A stretch of 64,000 bases of DNA. Source: Microcoleus sp. FACHB-1515 (GTDB lineage Bacteria > Cyanobacteriota > Cyanobacteriia > Elainellales > Elainellaceae). Under the pieces are notes generated by a model. The model did not search any database. It saw only the letters and a program-made list of their open reading frames with translations, and was not told the origin of the DNA. The stretch lies in NCBI RefSeq assembly GCF_014696105.1, contig NZ_JACJPO010000022.1, positions 1-64,000 on the forward strand, given 5' to 3'. The first letter of the stretch is position 1. Each line of letters begins with the position of its first letter. This document shows positions 44,793 through 54,132 of this stretch, one piece after another. A program made the translations under genes and the position numbers.

Positions 44793-45494
44793 ATGCCTCC
44801 TTCCAACGAAGCGAACCAAATCGATTTATTTAACCTGGCAGAAGTTGCAACCCCGACTCCTGCTGTCGATTTCGATGCGATTCCGACCAGTGCTGCTGTG
44901 CCGATTCCGCCAGGAACATATGAAACGTTGGAACCGATCGTGACGCACTGCAATCAGTGTCATCGCTGCCGACTGGGTGAGACGCGCACTCATGCGGTTG
45001 TGGGTCGCGGCAATCCCAAAGCGCCGATTATGGTCGTGGGTGAAGGGCCAGGGCAAAATGAAGACGAAACCGGACTGCCGTTTGTGGGACGCGCTGGACA
45101 ACTGCTCACCAAAATTCTTGAATCGGTTCGGCTTGGCGATGACGACATCTACGTCACCAACATTGTCAAGTGCCGCCCGCCCGGAAACCGCACGCCAGAA
45201 GCAGATGAACTCGCGGCCTGCCGTCCCTATTTGATCGAACAGATTCGCCTGGTAGACCCCAAGATCATTCTGTTGACGGGAGCCTCTGCCGTGCGCGGCT
45301 TGACCGGAGACAAGCGCGGAATCACGAAAATTCGCGGCCAGTGGATCGAGTGGGAAGGACGACTGTGTATGCCTGTGCTGCATCCGGCTTATCTGCTGCG
45401 GAATCCTTCGCGTGAGCAGGGAAGCCCGAAATGGCTGATGTGGCAGGATATTCAGCTTGTGCGACAAAAGCTTGACGAAATTCGATCGAGCTAG
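44793..45494 (+). CDS. Uracil-DNA glycosylase, family 4 (Udg4)
   Basis: 233 residues from the ATG at 44793 (frame open to 44718). It removes uracil from DNA. The [4Fe-4S] cluster cysteines begin with CNQCHRC and continue with a Cys after NIVKC and another in ELAACRPYL. Active-site motif A is GEGPGQNEDETGLPFVGRAG and motif B is LHPAYLLRNPS. This is the thermostable-type family 4 enzyme, typical of cyanobacteria. The stop CTAG is shared with the convergent PEP-CTERM gene. Confidence 0.93.
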   Translation: MPPSNEANQIDLFNLAEVATPTPAVDFDAIPTSAAVPIPPGTYETLEPIVTHCNQCHRCRLGETRTHAVVGRGNPKAPIMVVGEGPGQNEDETGLPFVGRAGQLLTKILESVRLGDDDIYVTNIVKCRPPGNRTPEADELAACRPYLIEQIRLVDPKIILLTGASAVRGLTGDKRGITKIRGQWIEWEGRLCMPVLHPAYLLRNPSREQGSPKWLMWQDIQLVRQKLDEIRSS

Positions 45495-46264
45495 ACCGAT
45501 CGCCCCCGTCCCCGTCGCGATCGCAGCAGCAATCCGCCCGCGATCGCTAAACCTGCAATCATTCCCGGTTCTGGAACCGAAGCCGTTCCCACCACTTTGA
45601 AATCTGCACCGTTGTAGTCGGCATTGCTGGTGACGCGAATGCTCGAAATTGGAGCGGAAACGCCCAAGTCGCTGAGCCGAATGCCGATCGATCGAACAGG
45701 CTGGGCGCTGTCAATCTCTGTTGTGTCGAGCGTGAAGTTGGCTGGTTGCCAGGTGTCGGAGGAAAGCGTTATCAACTGACCGATCGGATTGCCCGCCGAG
45801 TCGATCGCCTGCAAATCCAGCTTGCTGTTGCCGCCGCGCTCCCAAAACAGCAAATTGGAGACAGGCGAATCAAAGCCAAGATCGATCGAAAATTTGCCGA
45901 AATCTTCGCTGTCCAAAATGCTGCTGAGATAGCGATTTCCCAAAGATGCGACAACATCAGCATTGTCGATCGCCTGCTCAGCCAGTCCGACCGTCGCCTG
46001 GTCGCCCAAATCGGAACTTGCCCCGCCTGTATCTCCGCCAGTGTAGCGGTCGTTAAACAAAATGTTGGCGCGGTTCACCAGGGAAAAATTGCCGATCGTT
46101 CTGTTATTGTCCAGCGCGATCGAATCGAGAAAAATATCTTCAGTCGGCAGATTGCCGCTGTAGCGAGTGGTGAAAGAAAACTCAGCCGCTTGTGCCGAAC
46201 CGATCGCCGCAGCCAGCAGGCCAGCGGTGCAGAGCGCGATCGAAACGGTCGGATGCAGCTTCAT
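45491..46264 (-). CDS. PEP-CTERM sorting-domain protein
   Basis: 257 residues. The signal peptide ends near GSAQAAEF. The mature part is a beta-rich domain (FSLVNRANILFNDRYTGGDT; FSIDLGFDSPVSNLLFWERG; NFTLDTTEIDSAQPVRSIGI). The C-terminus is a PEP-CTERM signal: VPEPGMIAGLAIAGGLLLRS followed by RRGRGRSV, recognised and cut by an exosortase. It should be exported and processed, often for exopolysaccharide or surface use. No exosortase is in the window. Its stop overlaps that of the glycosylase gene by sharing CTAG. Confidence 0.9.
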   Translation of the reverse strand: MKLHPTVSIALCTAGLLAAAIGSAQAAEFSFTTRYSGNLPTEDIFLDSIALDNNRTIGNFSLVNRANILFNDRYTGGDTGGASSDLGDQATVGLAEQAIDNADVVASLGNRYLSSILDSEDFGKFSIDLGFDSPVSNLLFWERGGNSKLDLQAIDSAGNPIGQLITLSSDTWQPANFTLDTTEIDSAQPVRSIGIRLSDLGVSAPISSIRVTSNADYNGADFKVVGTASVPEPGMIAGLAIAGGLLLRSRRGRGRSV

Positions 46265-46361
46265 CAGTTCTTAACAGGTTGCCTGACGATTTTACTGAAG
46301 CATTTGACCGTCATGCTAGCGAATTCGACTGACAAAAACAACCGCGATCGCAATGGCTGCA

Positions 46362-46396
46362 ACATTGGGAGGCGAGGAAATCATGCCTCCCAATGT
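46362..46396. terminator. Stem-loop between PEP-CTERM and permease genes
   Basis: ACATTGGGAGGC pairs with GCCTCCCAATGT around an 11-base loop, 14 bases after the NCS2 permease stop. Perfect 12-bp stem with no T-run. Confidence 0.6.
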
Positions 46397-46410
46397 TTGT
46401 GATGCTTAAG

Positions 46411-47838
46411 CTATGCCTGCCCAAATCGCAGCGTCATAAACACAAAGCGAGCCACGAAAATTGCAGCGATGACCCAAGTGGCGATCGGCACTTCGCGAGC
46501 TTTGCCCTGAAAAGCTTTGACAACCGGATAGAAGATAAAGCCGATCGCCAGTCCTTCTGCGATCGAGTAGGTGAGCGGAATCATGAACACGGTCAAAAAG
46601 GCAGGAATCACTTCGGCCATGTCGCCCCAGCGAATTTCGCGCACCTCGGCCAGCATCATTGCGCCGACGATTACCAAGGTGGGCGTCGTGGCAAAGGCAG
46701 GAATGGCGCTGAACAGCGGAATGAAAAACAGCGAAATCAGGAACAGCAGCCCGATCACGACAGCCGTAAATCCAGTGCGTCCGCCTTCTGTCACGCCCGC
46801 TACCGATTCGACGTAGGCCGTGACGCTGGACGTGCCGAACAAGGGTCCGACCGTGCTGCCCACTGCATCCGACATTAAGGCGCGATTGGCGCGGGGCAGT
46901 TCGCCATCTGCGCCGATGTATCCCGCTCGCATTCCGACTCCGGTGAGTGTCCCGATCGTGTCAAAAATGTCTACAAACAAAAACACCAGCAGCACAGCAA
47001 ACCAGTCGAGGAAGTTTCCGGCGTTGAGATTTTGCAGGCCAGCGATCGCCTGGCCTGCAATGTCAGTGGGCAGCGGCGGCACCGCAAATAACCCGGTCGG
47101 CCAAGGCGAAACGCCCAAGATCCAAGCGAGTAGCGCGGTGGCAAAAATGCCGATCAGCAGTGCGCCTCGCACCTGCCGGACGATCAGGGCGGCGGTGATG
47201 AACAATCCAGCGATCGCCATCAGGGTATTTGGCTGCGTTAAACTGCCAAGTGCAGTTTTGGTGGCTTCATCCGCAACAATCAGTCCGGCTCCACCCGCCT
47301 GCACATCTCCAGACAAGCCAATGTAAGCGATGAATAATCCGATGCCGCCCGCTGTGGCGTGTTTGAGCGAGGCAGGAATCGCCAAGATCAGCAGGCGGCG
47401 AATGTCGGTGAAGGTCAAAATGATAAAGATGATTCCCTGCACGAAGACGCAGGACAGGGCGAGTCGCCAATCGATTCCCAGTCCCAACACAACTCCGTAG
47501 GCAAAGAAAGCATTCGTGCCCATGCCCGGAGCAAGACCAAACGGATAGTTGGCAAAAAGCGCCATCACAAACGTGCCGATCGCCGCCGAAATCGCCGTTG
47601 CAAAGGCAATTTGCGGAAATAGATCGCCCGACTCATTCAAGAAAATGGCGTTGGACAAAATCAGCGGGTTGACGACGAGAATGTATCCCATCGTCATAAA
47701 AGTTGTCACTCCGGCTAGAATTTCGGTTTTGAGGTTGGTTTGGTAAAAATCAAACTGAAACCGACGGGCGATCGCGCCCTGCCAACCGCTCTGCTCCGGT
47801 TCCGGTGGCCTCGGTTGAACGTCTAAATTACTGCTCAT
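46411..47838 (-). CDS. NCS2-family purine permease (AzgA/PbuG type)
   Basis: 475 residues with about 12 membrane helices. The NCS2 substrate helices include the QIAFATAISAAIGTFVMALF region, FGLAPGMGTNAFFAYGVVLG, and GTSSVTAYVESVAGVTEGGR. This short form belongs to the AzgA/PbuG (COG2252) group of adenine, guanine or hypoxanthine importers. The proton-coupled symporter sits in the plasma membrane. The start at 47838 has AAGGAA 9 bases upstream. Exact purine specificity cannot be read. Confidence 0.92.
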   Translation of the reverse strand: MSSNLDVQPRPPEPEQSGWQGAIARRFQFDFYQTNLKTEILAGVTTFMTMGYILVVNPLILSNAIFLNESGDLFPQIAFATAISAAIGTFVMALFANYPFGLAPGMGTNAFFAYGVVLGLGIDWRLALSCVFVQGIIFIILTFTDIRRLLILAIPASLKHATAGGIGLFIAYIGLSGDVQAGGAGLIVADEATKTALGSLTQPNTLMAIAGLFITAALIVRQVRGALLIGIFATALLAWILGVSPWPTGLFAVPPLPTDIAGQAIAGLQNLNAGNFLDWFAVLLVFLFVDIFDTIGTLTGVGMRAGYIGADGELPRANRALMSDAVGSTVGPLFGTSSVTAYVESVAGVTEGGRTGFTAVVIGLLFLISLFFIPLFSAIPAFATTPTLVIVGAMMLAEVREIRWGDMAEVIPAFLTVFMIPLTYSIAEGLAIGFIFYPVVKAFQGKAREVPIATWVIAAIFVARFVFMTLRFGQA

Positions 47839-47922
47839 TCAAAATTTCCTTCGAGTCGATGCGGACTGCACCAGCGATTACCAGCGTTTGATTTTACAGA
47901 AATGCTGTTTGAAACACTGCGT

Positions 47923-48684
47923 TCAAAACAACATTTTGGGGGTTGGCGCAGAGCTAGGAGCGATCGCCAGCGGCACGACGATATAGCCTTCGGTGGCATC
48001 GCCCAAAACCAGATTTCGATTGAGTCCCCAATACCACCAGTGCGCTGCCACATACGCGCAAATCAAGCTGTCAAGTCGATCTTCCAAATTTTTCAAGGCT
48101 GTGCCCGTGCGGGGAATTTCGGGTAGGTCGGCCTCTGTGATTTGCAGGCTTGGCTCAAGCTGCGGCAGCACGTCGAGAATGAGCGATCGCAGCTTCAAAA
48201 GTTCAGCAGCGCGATCGGCCAAGCGGCCTTTTTTGTATTTGAGAATGCGATCGAGGCCAAACAAATTCACGGTCGCCGGATGGGGAAACACTTCGATTTG
48301 ATAGCGTCCGAGCGTTTGCGGAGCGATCGTCGGAGCATGAAGAAAGCCGCGAGCCTCTAGGCTGAGTCCCAGCCCGACCGTGCGATCGGCAAACGGACGA
48401 TTGAGATTGGCCGGATAGCAGCCTGCATGATATTTGCCAAAATGCTGATGCGTGAGGCGATCGGGCAGCCGCATTCCCGTTGCGTTTGGAATCAAGGTCG
48501 GCGCATCAACGGCAATTAAAGCAGGCGCATCGCTTTCGGTTTGCGCGTCCACCCAGGCAAGAATGTCAGCCACCGCATCGAGCCGCCGCAGATCCTGAAG
48601 ATGCAGCTTATTCTCCTGCCAGCGCAGGCAGCAAAGGCCGCTCGGTTGCGATCGCCAGCCAAAATCAATCCCCAAAAACTGCAT
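47923..48684 (-). CDS. DUF429 protein (RNase H-like fold)
   Basis: 253 residues from the ATG at 48684; an ATG at 48696 and GTG at 48705 are in frame, and homologues start at MQFLGIDFGW. The family core is FLGIDFGWRSQPSGLCCL at the start, LIAVDAPTLIPNATGMRLPD (second conserved Asp), IEVFPHPATVNLFGLDRILK and a C-terminal NLEDRLDSLICAYVAAHWWY. The Asp pattern resembles RNase H-fold nucleases, but activity is not established. An imperfect hairpin lies just upstream of the NCS2 gene side. Confidence 0.85.
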   Translation of the reverse strand: MQFLGIDFGWRSQPSGLCCLRWQENKLHLQDLRRLDAVADILAWVDAQTESDAPALIAVDAPTLIPNATGMRLPDRLTHQHFGKYHAGCYPANLNRPFADRTVGLGLSLEARGFLHAPTIAPQTLGRYQIEVFPHPATVNLFGLDRILKYKKGRLADRAAELLKLRSLILDVLPQLEPSLQITEADLPEIPRTGTALKNLEDRLDSLICAYVAAHWWYWGLNRNLVLGDATEGYIVVPLAIAPSSAPTPKMLF

Positions 48685-48864
48685 TGTCGCTTTCATTCCG
48701 TTCACTGCATCCTCGCATTTTGTGCTTTATCAAATTCTCATGTTGATACGATTGCAATCTCGGCAAGGCTGAGATAGTTTATTGAGGACTTTCACCAGTC
48801 GCACCATTCAAGTGGCGATCACGCAACCGCCGAAATTGCAGCGGCAGGCGCATTTGAAGCTCAA

Positions 48865-51015
48865 GTGGTGCAGTTGGGTTCGCGCTGCAAGGTTTCGATC
48901 GAGGTTGACATGCGAGATTGGGAATTTCTGCTGCAAAAAGAAGGCGATCGATCGTGGCTGCCGCTAGAGTCTCCGACCGTTGAGATTTTGGAAGGCCGCT
49001 ATCGCGTGGTGGCACAATCGCGTCGCGAGAATGCCACTGTTGAAATTCGGATTGTGCATCAATCGCTCGATGACAATCCGTCTCGACGTCGCCTGCAAAT
49101 GCGATCGGCACAAACCAACGATCGCGGCTTGGTCGTAGTCATGCCCTACACGCACCTTCAGCCTGGACGCTGGGAGCTGCGCGCCCAAGGCGACTTGATG
49201 GCCGATATGCTGGGCGAAAGCTGGCAGGCCACTGTGGAACTTCAAGTGTTTGCCCAAGAAGCCGATTGGGAATGGCCGCAGACGAATCAACCCGCTGCAA
49301 ATACCGCGCAGCCTTCGGAGTTGGTGGCGGTTGCTGCCGCTGAAGCGCTGCCGCTGCCGATCGAATCTGCGGTTGCCCGATCGTCTGGGGAGCGCGCTGC
49401 GGCGCTACAGTCTGACGCCCGCATGCCAGAACCAGAAGCGATTCCGGCAACCGTTGCTGAAGCGGTTCAGCGGTTTGATGAACGCTCGGTCGAACCCGAT
49501 CGCCTTTGGGAAGCGGCGGATGCTGTGAATCAAGCGATCGCGCCACAGGCTGAACCAGCCGCACCTCAACCCAGCTTCAATCCATCGCCAGAACCAACTG
49601 ATCTCGCCAGCCTGAGCGAACTGCGGCTGCTGCTGACGCAAACCAGCTTTGTGGCGCGACCTGGTGAACTGCTCAAGCTGCACGGACAGATTGCAGCCTC
49701 CACCTCGGCAATTCCTCCTGGCCTGACGATGGAAGTGGTGTTGCGCGATCCGCAGCAGTCGCAGGTGTTGGCTGAAGTGCGCGAACCGCTTCCGGTGCAG
49801 TCGTTGCCGCTGCCGTTTGAATGCGAAATTGAAATTCCAAACAACGCACAGACGCATCTGCTGCTGGGTGAACTGACGATCGCCACCGCAACTGGAGCGA
49901 TCGTGGCGCGGTTCTCGTTCACCGTCACGATCGCGCTAGAGCAACTGCTGGCAACGCTCAACGGCAACTTACCGGAAGCCGACTGGCTCCAGCCGCCGCT
50001 TCAGTTTGCCGAGCCAGAAACGCCCGATTTAAATTTGTCGCTGCTCGATCTGGTTGGAACGCCGAAACCAACGCAGTTCCAAGCACTCCAGCCGACGAAT
50101 TCGCCTGCCATTCCGCCGCAACTGGTTCAGCCCGAACCGACTCGCGCCCCCAAACCGCTTCAGCTTCCGTTTGCCGATCGCACTCGTCCTCGTCCTGTCG
50201 AAGCTGCTGAAATTCAAGAAGCCCAGCGATCGACTGACCCCAATCCGCTGCCTGCTCTTGAACCAGAGGTCGCCCAATCGACTGCAATCGAGCCAGCTAC
50301 CCCAGAACCGCTGGCGATCGAACCTGTAGATCTGCCGATGGAGCTGCCGATGGAGCTGATGATGCCGTCTGACCCGATTCGATCGCCGCTCGCGCCGCCT
50401 GCTCGCTGTGAAGATGCGGCTTTTCGATCGCTCAATCTTCAGCAGCGCTTTTGGTCGCGGCTCAATTCGCTTGCCTCGGATGATGAGCTTTCCGGCTGGC
50501 TGGGCAAAGCTTCTCCAGAGCAATCGGGAGCAAACCACTTGCCCGAAGCGGATGCTGAAGTTGCCGCGCAAGAATTTGTGGTCGAAGATGAATACCCGAT
50601 GCGCTCTGCACCGTCCGCTCCGATCGAGCCGTCATCAATGGTGGTTCCTGAAGAAGAAGCAATTCCACTGCCGGAGCTTGAACTGCCACCCGGAGAATTA
50701 ACGGCGGGTGCAGCCCTGTTGCTGCGCGTCAAACTGCCAGATGTTGCGCCGCGCATCTACGTGAAGCTGTGGCTGCGCGATGCTCAATCGCGATCGCTGC
50801 TCGATGGCCCCCGCTGGCTTGTCGATTTTGCTCCGGATGGACACGGTAATTTGGAAGCGCGGCTGTCGCTCAAGGTTCCGTTTGGCTGCGTTGAGTTGCA
50901 GTTTGAGGCGATCGCCGTTGAAATGGCAACGCAGCGCGAAAGTCACAAATCGATCGCGCTGCGTCCGGTTGTGCCGCCGGATTTGTCGGTGATGTCGGTC
51001 GATCTCGATTTTTAG
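48865..51015 (+). CDS. Large cyanobacterial proline/acid-rich protein of unknown function
   Basis: 716 residues from a GTG at 48865 (a second GTG follows at 48868). The N-terminal 100 residues are a conserved beta-rich domain (CKVSIEVDMRDWEFLLQKEG, RYRVVAQSRRENATVEIRIV, LVVVMPYTHLQPGRWELRAQ). A central beta domain follows a Pro/Ala/Glu-rich linker (LLLTQTSFVARPGELLKLHG; LLLGELTIATATGAIVARFS). After another long Pro/Glu linker, the C-terminus has a related domain (GAALLLRVKLPDVAPRIYVK; ARLSLKVPFGCVELQFEAIA). No signal peptide. It resembles three Ig-like modules on flexible linkers. Its stop lies at the edge of repeat copy C. Confidence 0.8.
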   Translation: MVQLGSRCKVSIEVDMRDWEFLLQKEGDRSWLPLESPTVEILEGRYRVVAQSRRENATVEIRIVHQSLDDNPSRRRLQMRSAQTNDRGLVVVMPYTHLQPGRWELRAQGDLMADMLGESWQATVELQVFAQEADWEWPQTNQPAANTAQPSELVAVAAAEALPLPIESAVARSSGERAAALQSDARMPEPEAIPATVAEAVQRFDERSVEPDRLWEAADAVNQAIAPQAEPAAPQPSFNPSPEPTDLASLSELRLLLTQTSFVARPGELLKLHGQIAASTSAIPPGLTMEVVLRDPQQSQVLAEVREPLPVQSLPLPFECEIEIPNNAQTHLLLGELTIATATGAIVARFSFTVTIALEQLLATLNGNLPEADWLQPPLQFAEPETPDLNLSLLDLVGTPKPTQFQALQPTNSPAIPPQLVQPEPTRAPKPLQLPFADRTRPRPVEAAEIQEAQRSTDPNPLPALEPEVAQSTAIEPATPEPLAIEPVDLPMELPMELMMPSDPIRSPLAPPARCEDAAFRSLNLQQRFWSRLNSLASDDELSGWLGKASPEQSGANHLPEADAEVAAQEFVVEDEYPMRSAPSAPIEPSSMVVPEEEAIPLPELELPPGELTAGAALLLRVKLPDVAPRIYVKLWLRDAQSRSLLDGPRWLVDFAPDGHGNLEARLSLKVPFGCVELQFEAIAVEMATQRESHKSIALRPVVPPDLSVMSVDLDF

Positions 51016-51110
51016 CACGCAGATCCCCTGTGTCCCCCTTAGCAAGGGGGAGAGTGCCTGGTTTGGCTCCCTGGCGGGGGAGGATCAGTGCCTGTTGAAG
51101 CACACGCTAG
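51012..51110. repeat. MITE-like palindromic element, copy C (shortened, inverted)
   Basis: About 95 bases lying exactly between the stop of the large proline-rich protein (TAG 51013-51015) and the stop of the YbjN-like gene (CTAG 51107-51110). Read on the minus strand, the right end is CTAGCGTGTGCTTCAACAGG, then CACTGATCCTCCCCC, matching copies A and B. The first internal hairpin and much of the other end are missing, but CCCCCTTGCTAAGGGGG and GGGGATC remain. This is an internally deleted, opposite-orientation member of the same family. Confidence 0.75.
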
Positions 51111-51667
51111 CTTGATTCGCCAAATCGTCCCCGCCGCTTGCGAGCTTCCATTGCTTTTTCCAGCAGATCGAGCAGTCCGGGCGCTTCTTCTTGCAGCGTC
51201 AGCAGCAGGCGTTCGCCCGTGTCAATGTCGCCCGGATCTTTGCCCGTTTCCATCACGGTTTGCAAACGAGGCATCGCCATTTCATCAACAATTTGCACCA
51301 AACCTTGCAAGCAGCGATTGAACTGTCGCTGTGTCAGGTCAGCATCTTCGAGCGGAAATTCGATAATGGCACGGATTTCGCCATCGGTCGGATCATATTC
51401 CCATTGCAGCATTTTGGTTTCCCAGGAAATGCTGAGCATCGTTTGCAAAATCGCTTCTTTGTACTCGTGGTCTTTGACGCCGCTGAGGACGCGAGGCGCA
51501 AACAGCTTGAAAAATTCGCCGTCCTCGTCAAGCTGCACCACGATTAAAAAATCGTCAACATTTTCAACATAAGCCGTTGTGACGATGCGCGATTTGTCTT
51601 CGTCGATGCGATAGTCCCAGCCGAGATCATCAAGGTAGAGCGCAATTTGGTTTAGCGTTGCAGCCAT
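51107..51667 (-). CDS. YbjN-domain-like protein
   Basis: 186 residues. The pattern LNQIALYLDDLGWDYRIDED, IVVQLDEDGEFFKLFAPRVL, EAILQTMLSISWETKMLQWE and EIRAIIEFPLEDADLTQRQF resembles the YbjN / type III secretion chaperone-like fold common in cyanobacteria. The C-terminal part is helical and charged (ERLLLTLQEEAPGLLDLLEK). Function unknown, perhaps binding other proteins. It starts with a good purine-rich ribosome site (AAGGGAAACGGGA) and ends at the boundary of repeat copy C. Confidence 0.8.
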   Translation of the reverse strand: MAATLNQIALYLDDLGWDYRIDEDKSRIVTTAYVENVDDFLIVVQLDEDGEFFKLFAPRVLSGVKDHEYKEAILQTMLSISWETKMLQWEYDPTDGEIRAIIEFPLEDADLTQRQFNRCLQGLVQIVDEMAMPRLQTVMETGKDPGDIDTGERLLLTLQEEAPGLLDLLEKAMEARKRRGRFGESS

Positions 51668-51761
51668 TCCCGTTTCCCTTCCAAATTTCCTAGATCAGAG
51701 TGGCATATTTGACGCGATCGCGGTAGAGGTGCGGAGTGTGGAAGAGCGACGGTTCAACTGG

Positions 51762-52385
51762 TCACCTGTCCGCCACGATCGCGCGATCGACCTGCTCAAA
51801 CAGCGCTTCGAGCGTGAAGCGATTGTCCAAAATTACATCTGCACGATCGAGCTTTTTTTCGATCGGCATTTGGCTGTCGATGCGGGCGATGATTTGACTG
51901 AGATCGAGTTGATCTCGTTCTTGCAGGCGAGCGATTTGCTGCTGAGGAGTCGATCGCACCACCCAAATTTCGGTGACTAAATCGGTCATGCGAGCTTCAA
52001 ATAAAAGCGGCACGACAAGAACGGCAACGGGTTTTCCTTCGGCAGCCAGCGATTTGAGTTTGCAAACGAAGCGATCGCGCACAAACGGGTGGATTTGCTG
52101 CTCGACCCACAATCGTTCGGCACTGCTGCTGAAAATGACTTGGGCAAGGCGGGCGCGATCCAGGCTGCGATCGGGCTGGAGAATGCTGGCCCCATAGCGT
52201 TCGACGATTTCCGCCAGAATGGGTGAATGAGGAGCGACGGCTTCGCGAGCAAAAATGTCGGCGTCAAGAATCGGTAGATTGTAAGCAGTGGCAAGGTAGT
52301 TAGAGATTGTTGTTTTACCCATCCCGACGCCACCTGTCAGGCCAATGATGCGGCGGAGTGGATCGGGAGGAAACCGATTGACCAT
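51762..52385 (-). CDS. coaE: Dephospho-CoA kinase CoaE
   Basis: 207 residues. It phosphorylates the 3'-hydroxyl of dephospho-CoA in the last step of CoA synthesis. The P-loop is IIGLTGGVGMGKTTISNYLA; the substrate-binding DADIFAREAVAPHSPILAEI and the lid LVVPLLFEARMTDLVTEIWV follow, then RIDSQMPIEKKLDRADVILD. Size and order are standard. It starts 24 bases after the cobA-hemD stop on the same strand. Confidence 0.95.
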   Translation of the reverse strand: MVNRFPPDPLRRIIGLTGGVGMGKTTISNYLATAYNLPILDADIFAREAVAPHSPILAEIVERYGASILQPDRSLDRARLAQVIFSSSAERLWVEQQIHPFVRDRFVCKLKSLAAEGKPVAVLVVPLLFEARMTDLVTEIWVVRSTPQQQIARLQERDQLDLSQIIARIDSQMPIEKKLDRADVILDNRFTLEALFEQVDRAIVADR

Positions 52386-52409
52386 AGCGATGCAAAAAAA
52401 GAAACACGA

Positions 52410-53918
52410 TCAAAAGCTTCTTTCATCTTGCCTGACTGAATCAATATCGATCTGCTGGGCGATCGCCTCCGTCAAGCCTGCCAGCGTGTAAGTGGTCGCC
52501 TCAACATCCACGCGCCCCAAACAGCGCTGACAATCAGCGGAAGTTTGCGGCCCGATCGAAGCTACGATCGGCAATTTCGGTAAATTTGCCCAGTCCACCA
52601 GCTTCGCAAAGCACTTCACCGTCTTGGAACTGGCAAACGTCACAATATCGATTTGGCCGGACATCAGCGCATCGGCAACGGCAGGATCGATCGATCGCGG
52701 ACAAGCTGACTGATAGGCTGGAACTTCCGTGACGATCGCGCCCGCTGCCGAAAATTCCTGCATCAGCACTTCGCGGCCACCCGACTCGACACGCGGAAAC
52801 AGCACTTTCAATTCAGTCAGCGGATCGGGAAAATGCGCGATCAGCGAATCGGCCACGAAATCCGGTGGAATAAAATCTGGCTGAAGTCCGCGCTGCTGAA
52901 GGCTGGCAGCAGTTTTTTGGCCGACAACGGCAATTTTGAGACCAGCCAGAGCGCGGACATCTTGACCGGACTGGAAGAGGCGATCGAAAAAATAATCCAC
53001 ACCGTTTGTCGAGGTGAGAATTAGCCAGTCAAAGCGGCTCAAATCAGCCAGTGCGCGATCGAGCGGCTCCCAGCTTGACGGCGGCTGAATTTCGATCGCA
53101 GGCATTTCAATTACGGTTGCGCCCTGCGCCTCCAGCAGCGTCGTAAACTGGCTGGACTGGCTTGCCGCACGAGTCACCAAAATTGTTTTGCCGCTTAGCG
53201 GTCGAGGAGCAGGCATCAGATAAGGCCGCAGATTCACCACTTCTCCGATGATAATCACGGCGGGTGAAAGCGATTGGCCTGCGGTCGTTCGAGCGATCGC
53301 CCCCAGCGTTCCCGTCCAAATTTGCTGCTGCGGCTGCGATGCCCACTGCACGATTGCCACAGGCGTTTCCGACGATCGGCCTTGAGCTTGCAGGCGATCG
53401 GTGATGTCTCCCAGATGCTTTGCGCCCATCAAAATCACGATCGTATCGAGGCGGGCGAGGGCTGACCAGTCGATCGCGTCCAAGTCATGAGCACTCAACA
53501 CGGCAAAGCAGCGGCTCAAGACCGGATCGGTCAGCGGAATACTAGCTAAGAGTGGTGCGGCCAAGGCTGAGGAAATTCCTGGCACAACTTCAAATCGACA
53601 GCCCGCCTGCTGAAGCGCTTCAATTTCGGCACTCGCCCGTCCAAAAATGAAGGGATCGCCGCTTTTGAGCCGGACGACTTGGCGATCGCGGCCATGCTCG
53701 ACCAGCAGCCGATTAATCTCTGCTTGCGAAGCGCTGGGTTGGCCGCCTCGCTTGCCCACGTCGAGCTTGAGGCAATTGGGTGGCACGAGTGCAAGCAGAG
53801 CGCTATCTACCAGCGCATCGTAAATGAGCACTTCGGCCTGTGCGAGAAGTTGCTGAGCGCGAACGGTGAGGTAGTGCGGATGGCCGGGACCAGAGCCGAC
53901 GAGAGCAACGAATCCCAT
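52410..53918 (-). CDS. CobA-HemD fusion: uroporphyrinogen-III methyltransferase / synthase
   Basis: 502 residues in two parts. Residues 1-235 are the SUMT/CobA methyltransferase: VALVGSGPGHPHYLTVRAQQ, the AdoMet loop GDPFIFGRASAEIEALQQ and VPGISSALAAPLLASIPLT. Residues 270-500 are uroporphyrinogen-III synthase (HemD): LSGKTILVTRAASQSSQFTT, WLILTSTNGVDYFFDRLFQS and ASIGPQTSADCQRCLGRVDV. Together they close and then methylate the tetrapyrrole toward siroheme or cobalamin, while HemD alone also serves heme and chlorophyll. Such fusions are known in some bacteria and cyanobacteria. cobQ elsewhere in the window supports a B12 branch. Confidence 0.93.
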   Translation of the reverse strand: MGFVALVGSGPGHPHYLTVRAQQLLAQAEVLIYDALVDSALLALVPPNCLKLDVGKRGGQPSASQAEINRLLVEHGRDRQVVRLKSGDPFIFGRASAEIEALQQAGCRFEVVPGISSALAAPLLASIPLTDPVLSRCFAVLSAHDLDAIDWSALARLDTIVILMGAKHLGDITDRLQAQGRSSETPVAIVQWASQPQQQIWTGTLGAIARTTAGQSLSPAVIIIGEVVNLRPYLMPAPRPLSGKTILVTRAASQSSQFTTLLEAQGATVIEMPAIEIQPPSSWEPLDRALADLSRFDWLILTSTNGVDYFFDRLFQSGQDVRALAGLKIAVVGQKTAASLQQRGLQPDFIPPDFVADSLIAHFPDPLTELKVLFPRVESGGREVLMQEFSAAGAIVTEVPAYQSACPRSIDPAVADALMSGQIDIVTFASSKTVKCFAKLVDWANLPKLPIVASIGPQTSADCQRCLGRVDVEATTYTLAGLTEAIAQQIDIDSVRQDERSF

Positions 53919-54132
53919 GAAGGCGTTGGGGGGTTGGGCGATCGAACCGGATGCGATTCAAGATACAGCGATTTGGGCATTAAAATATGAGCGATCGCCG
54001 CTCGATAAAAATCAGGATGGTACACTCTTCGTAGCCATCCTACGGTTGAAACTCAAGCCTTGTGCAAAAGCTTTGTACGAAACCGTGTTTTGCCGTTCGA
54101 TTCGAGTTGCCCCTTGCGTTGAGTTCCCGACT

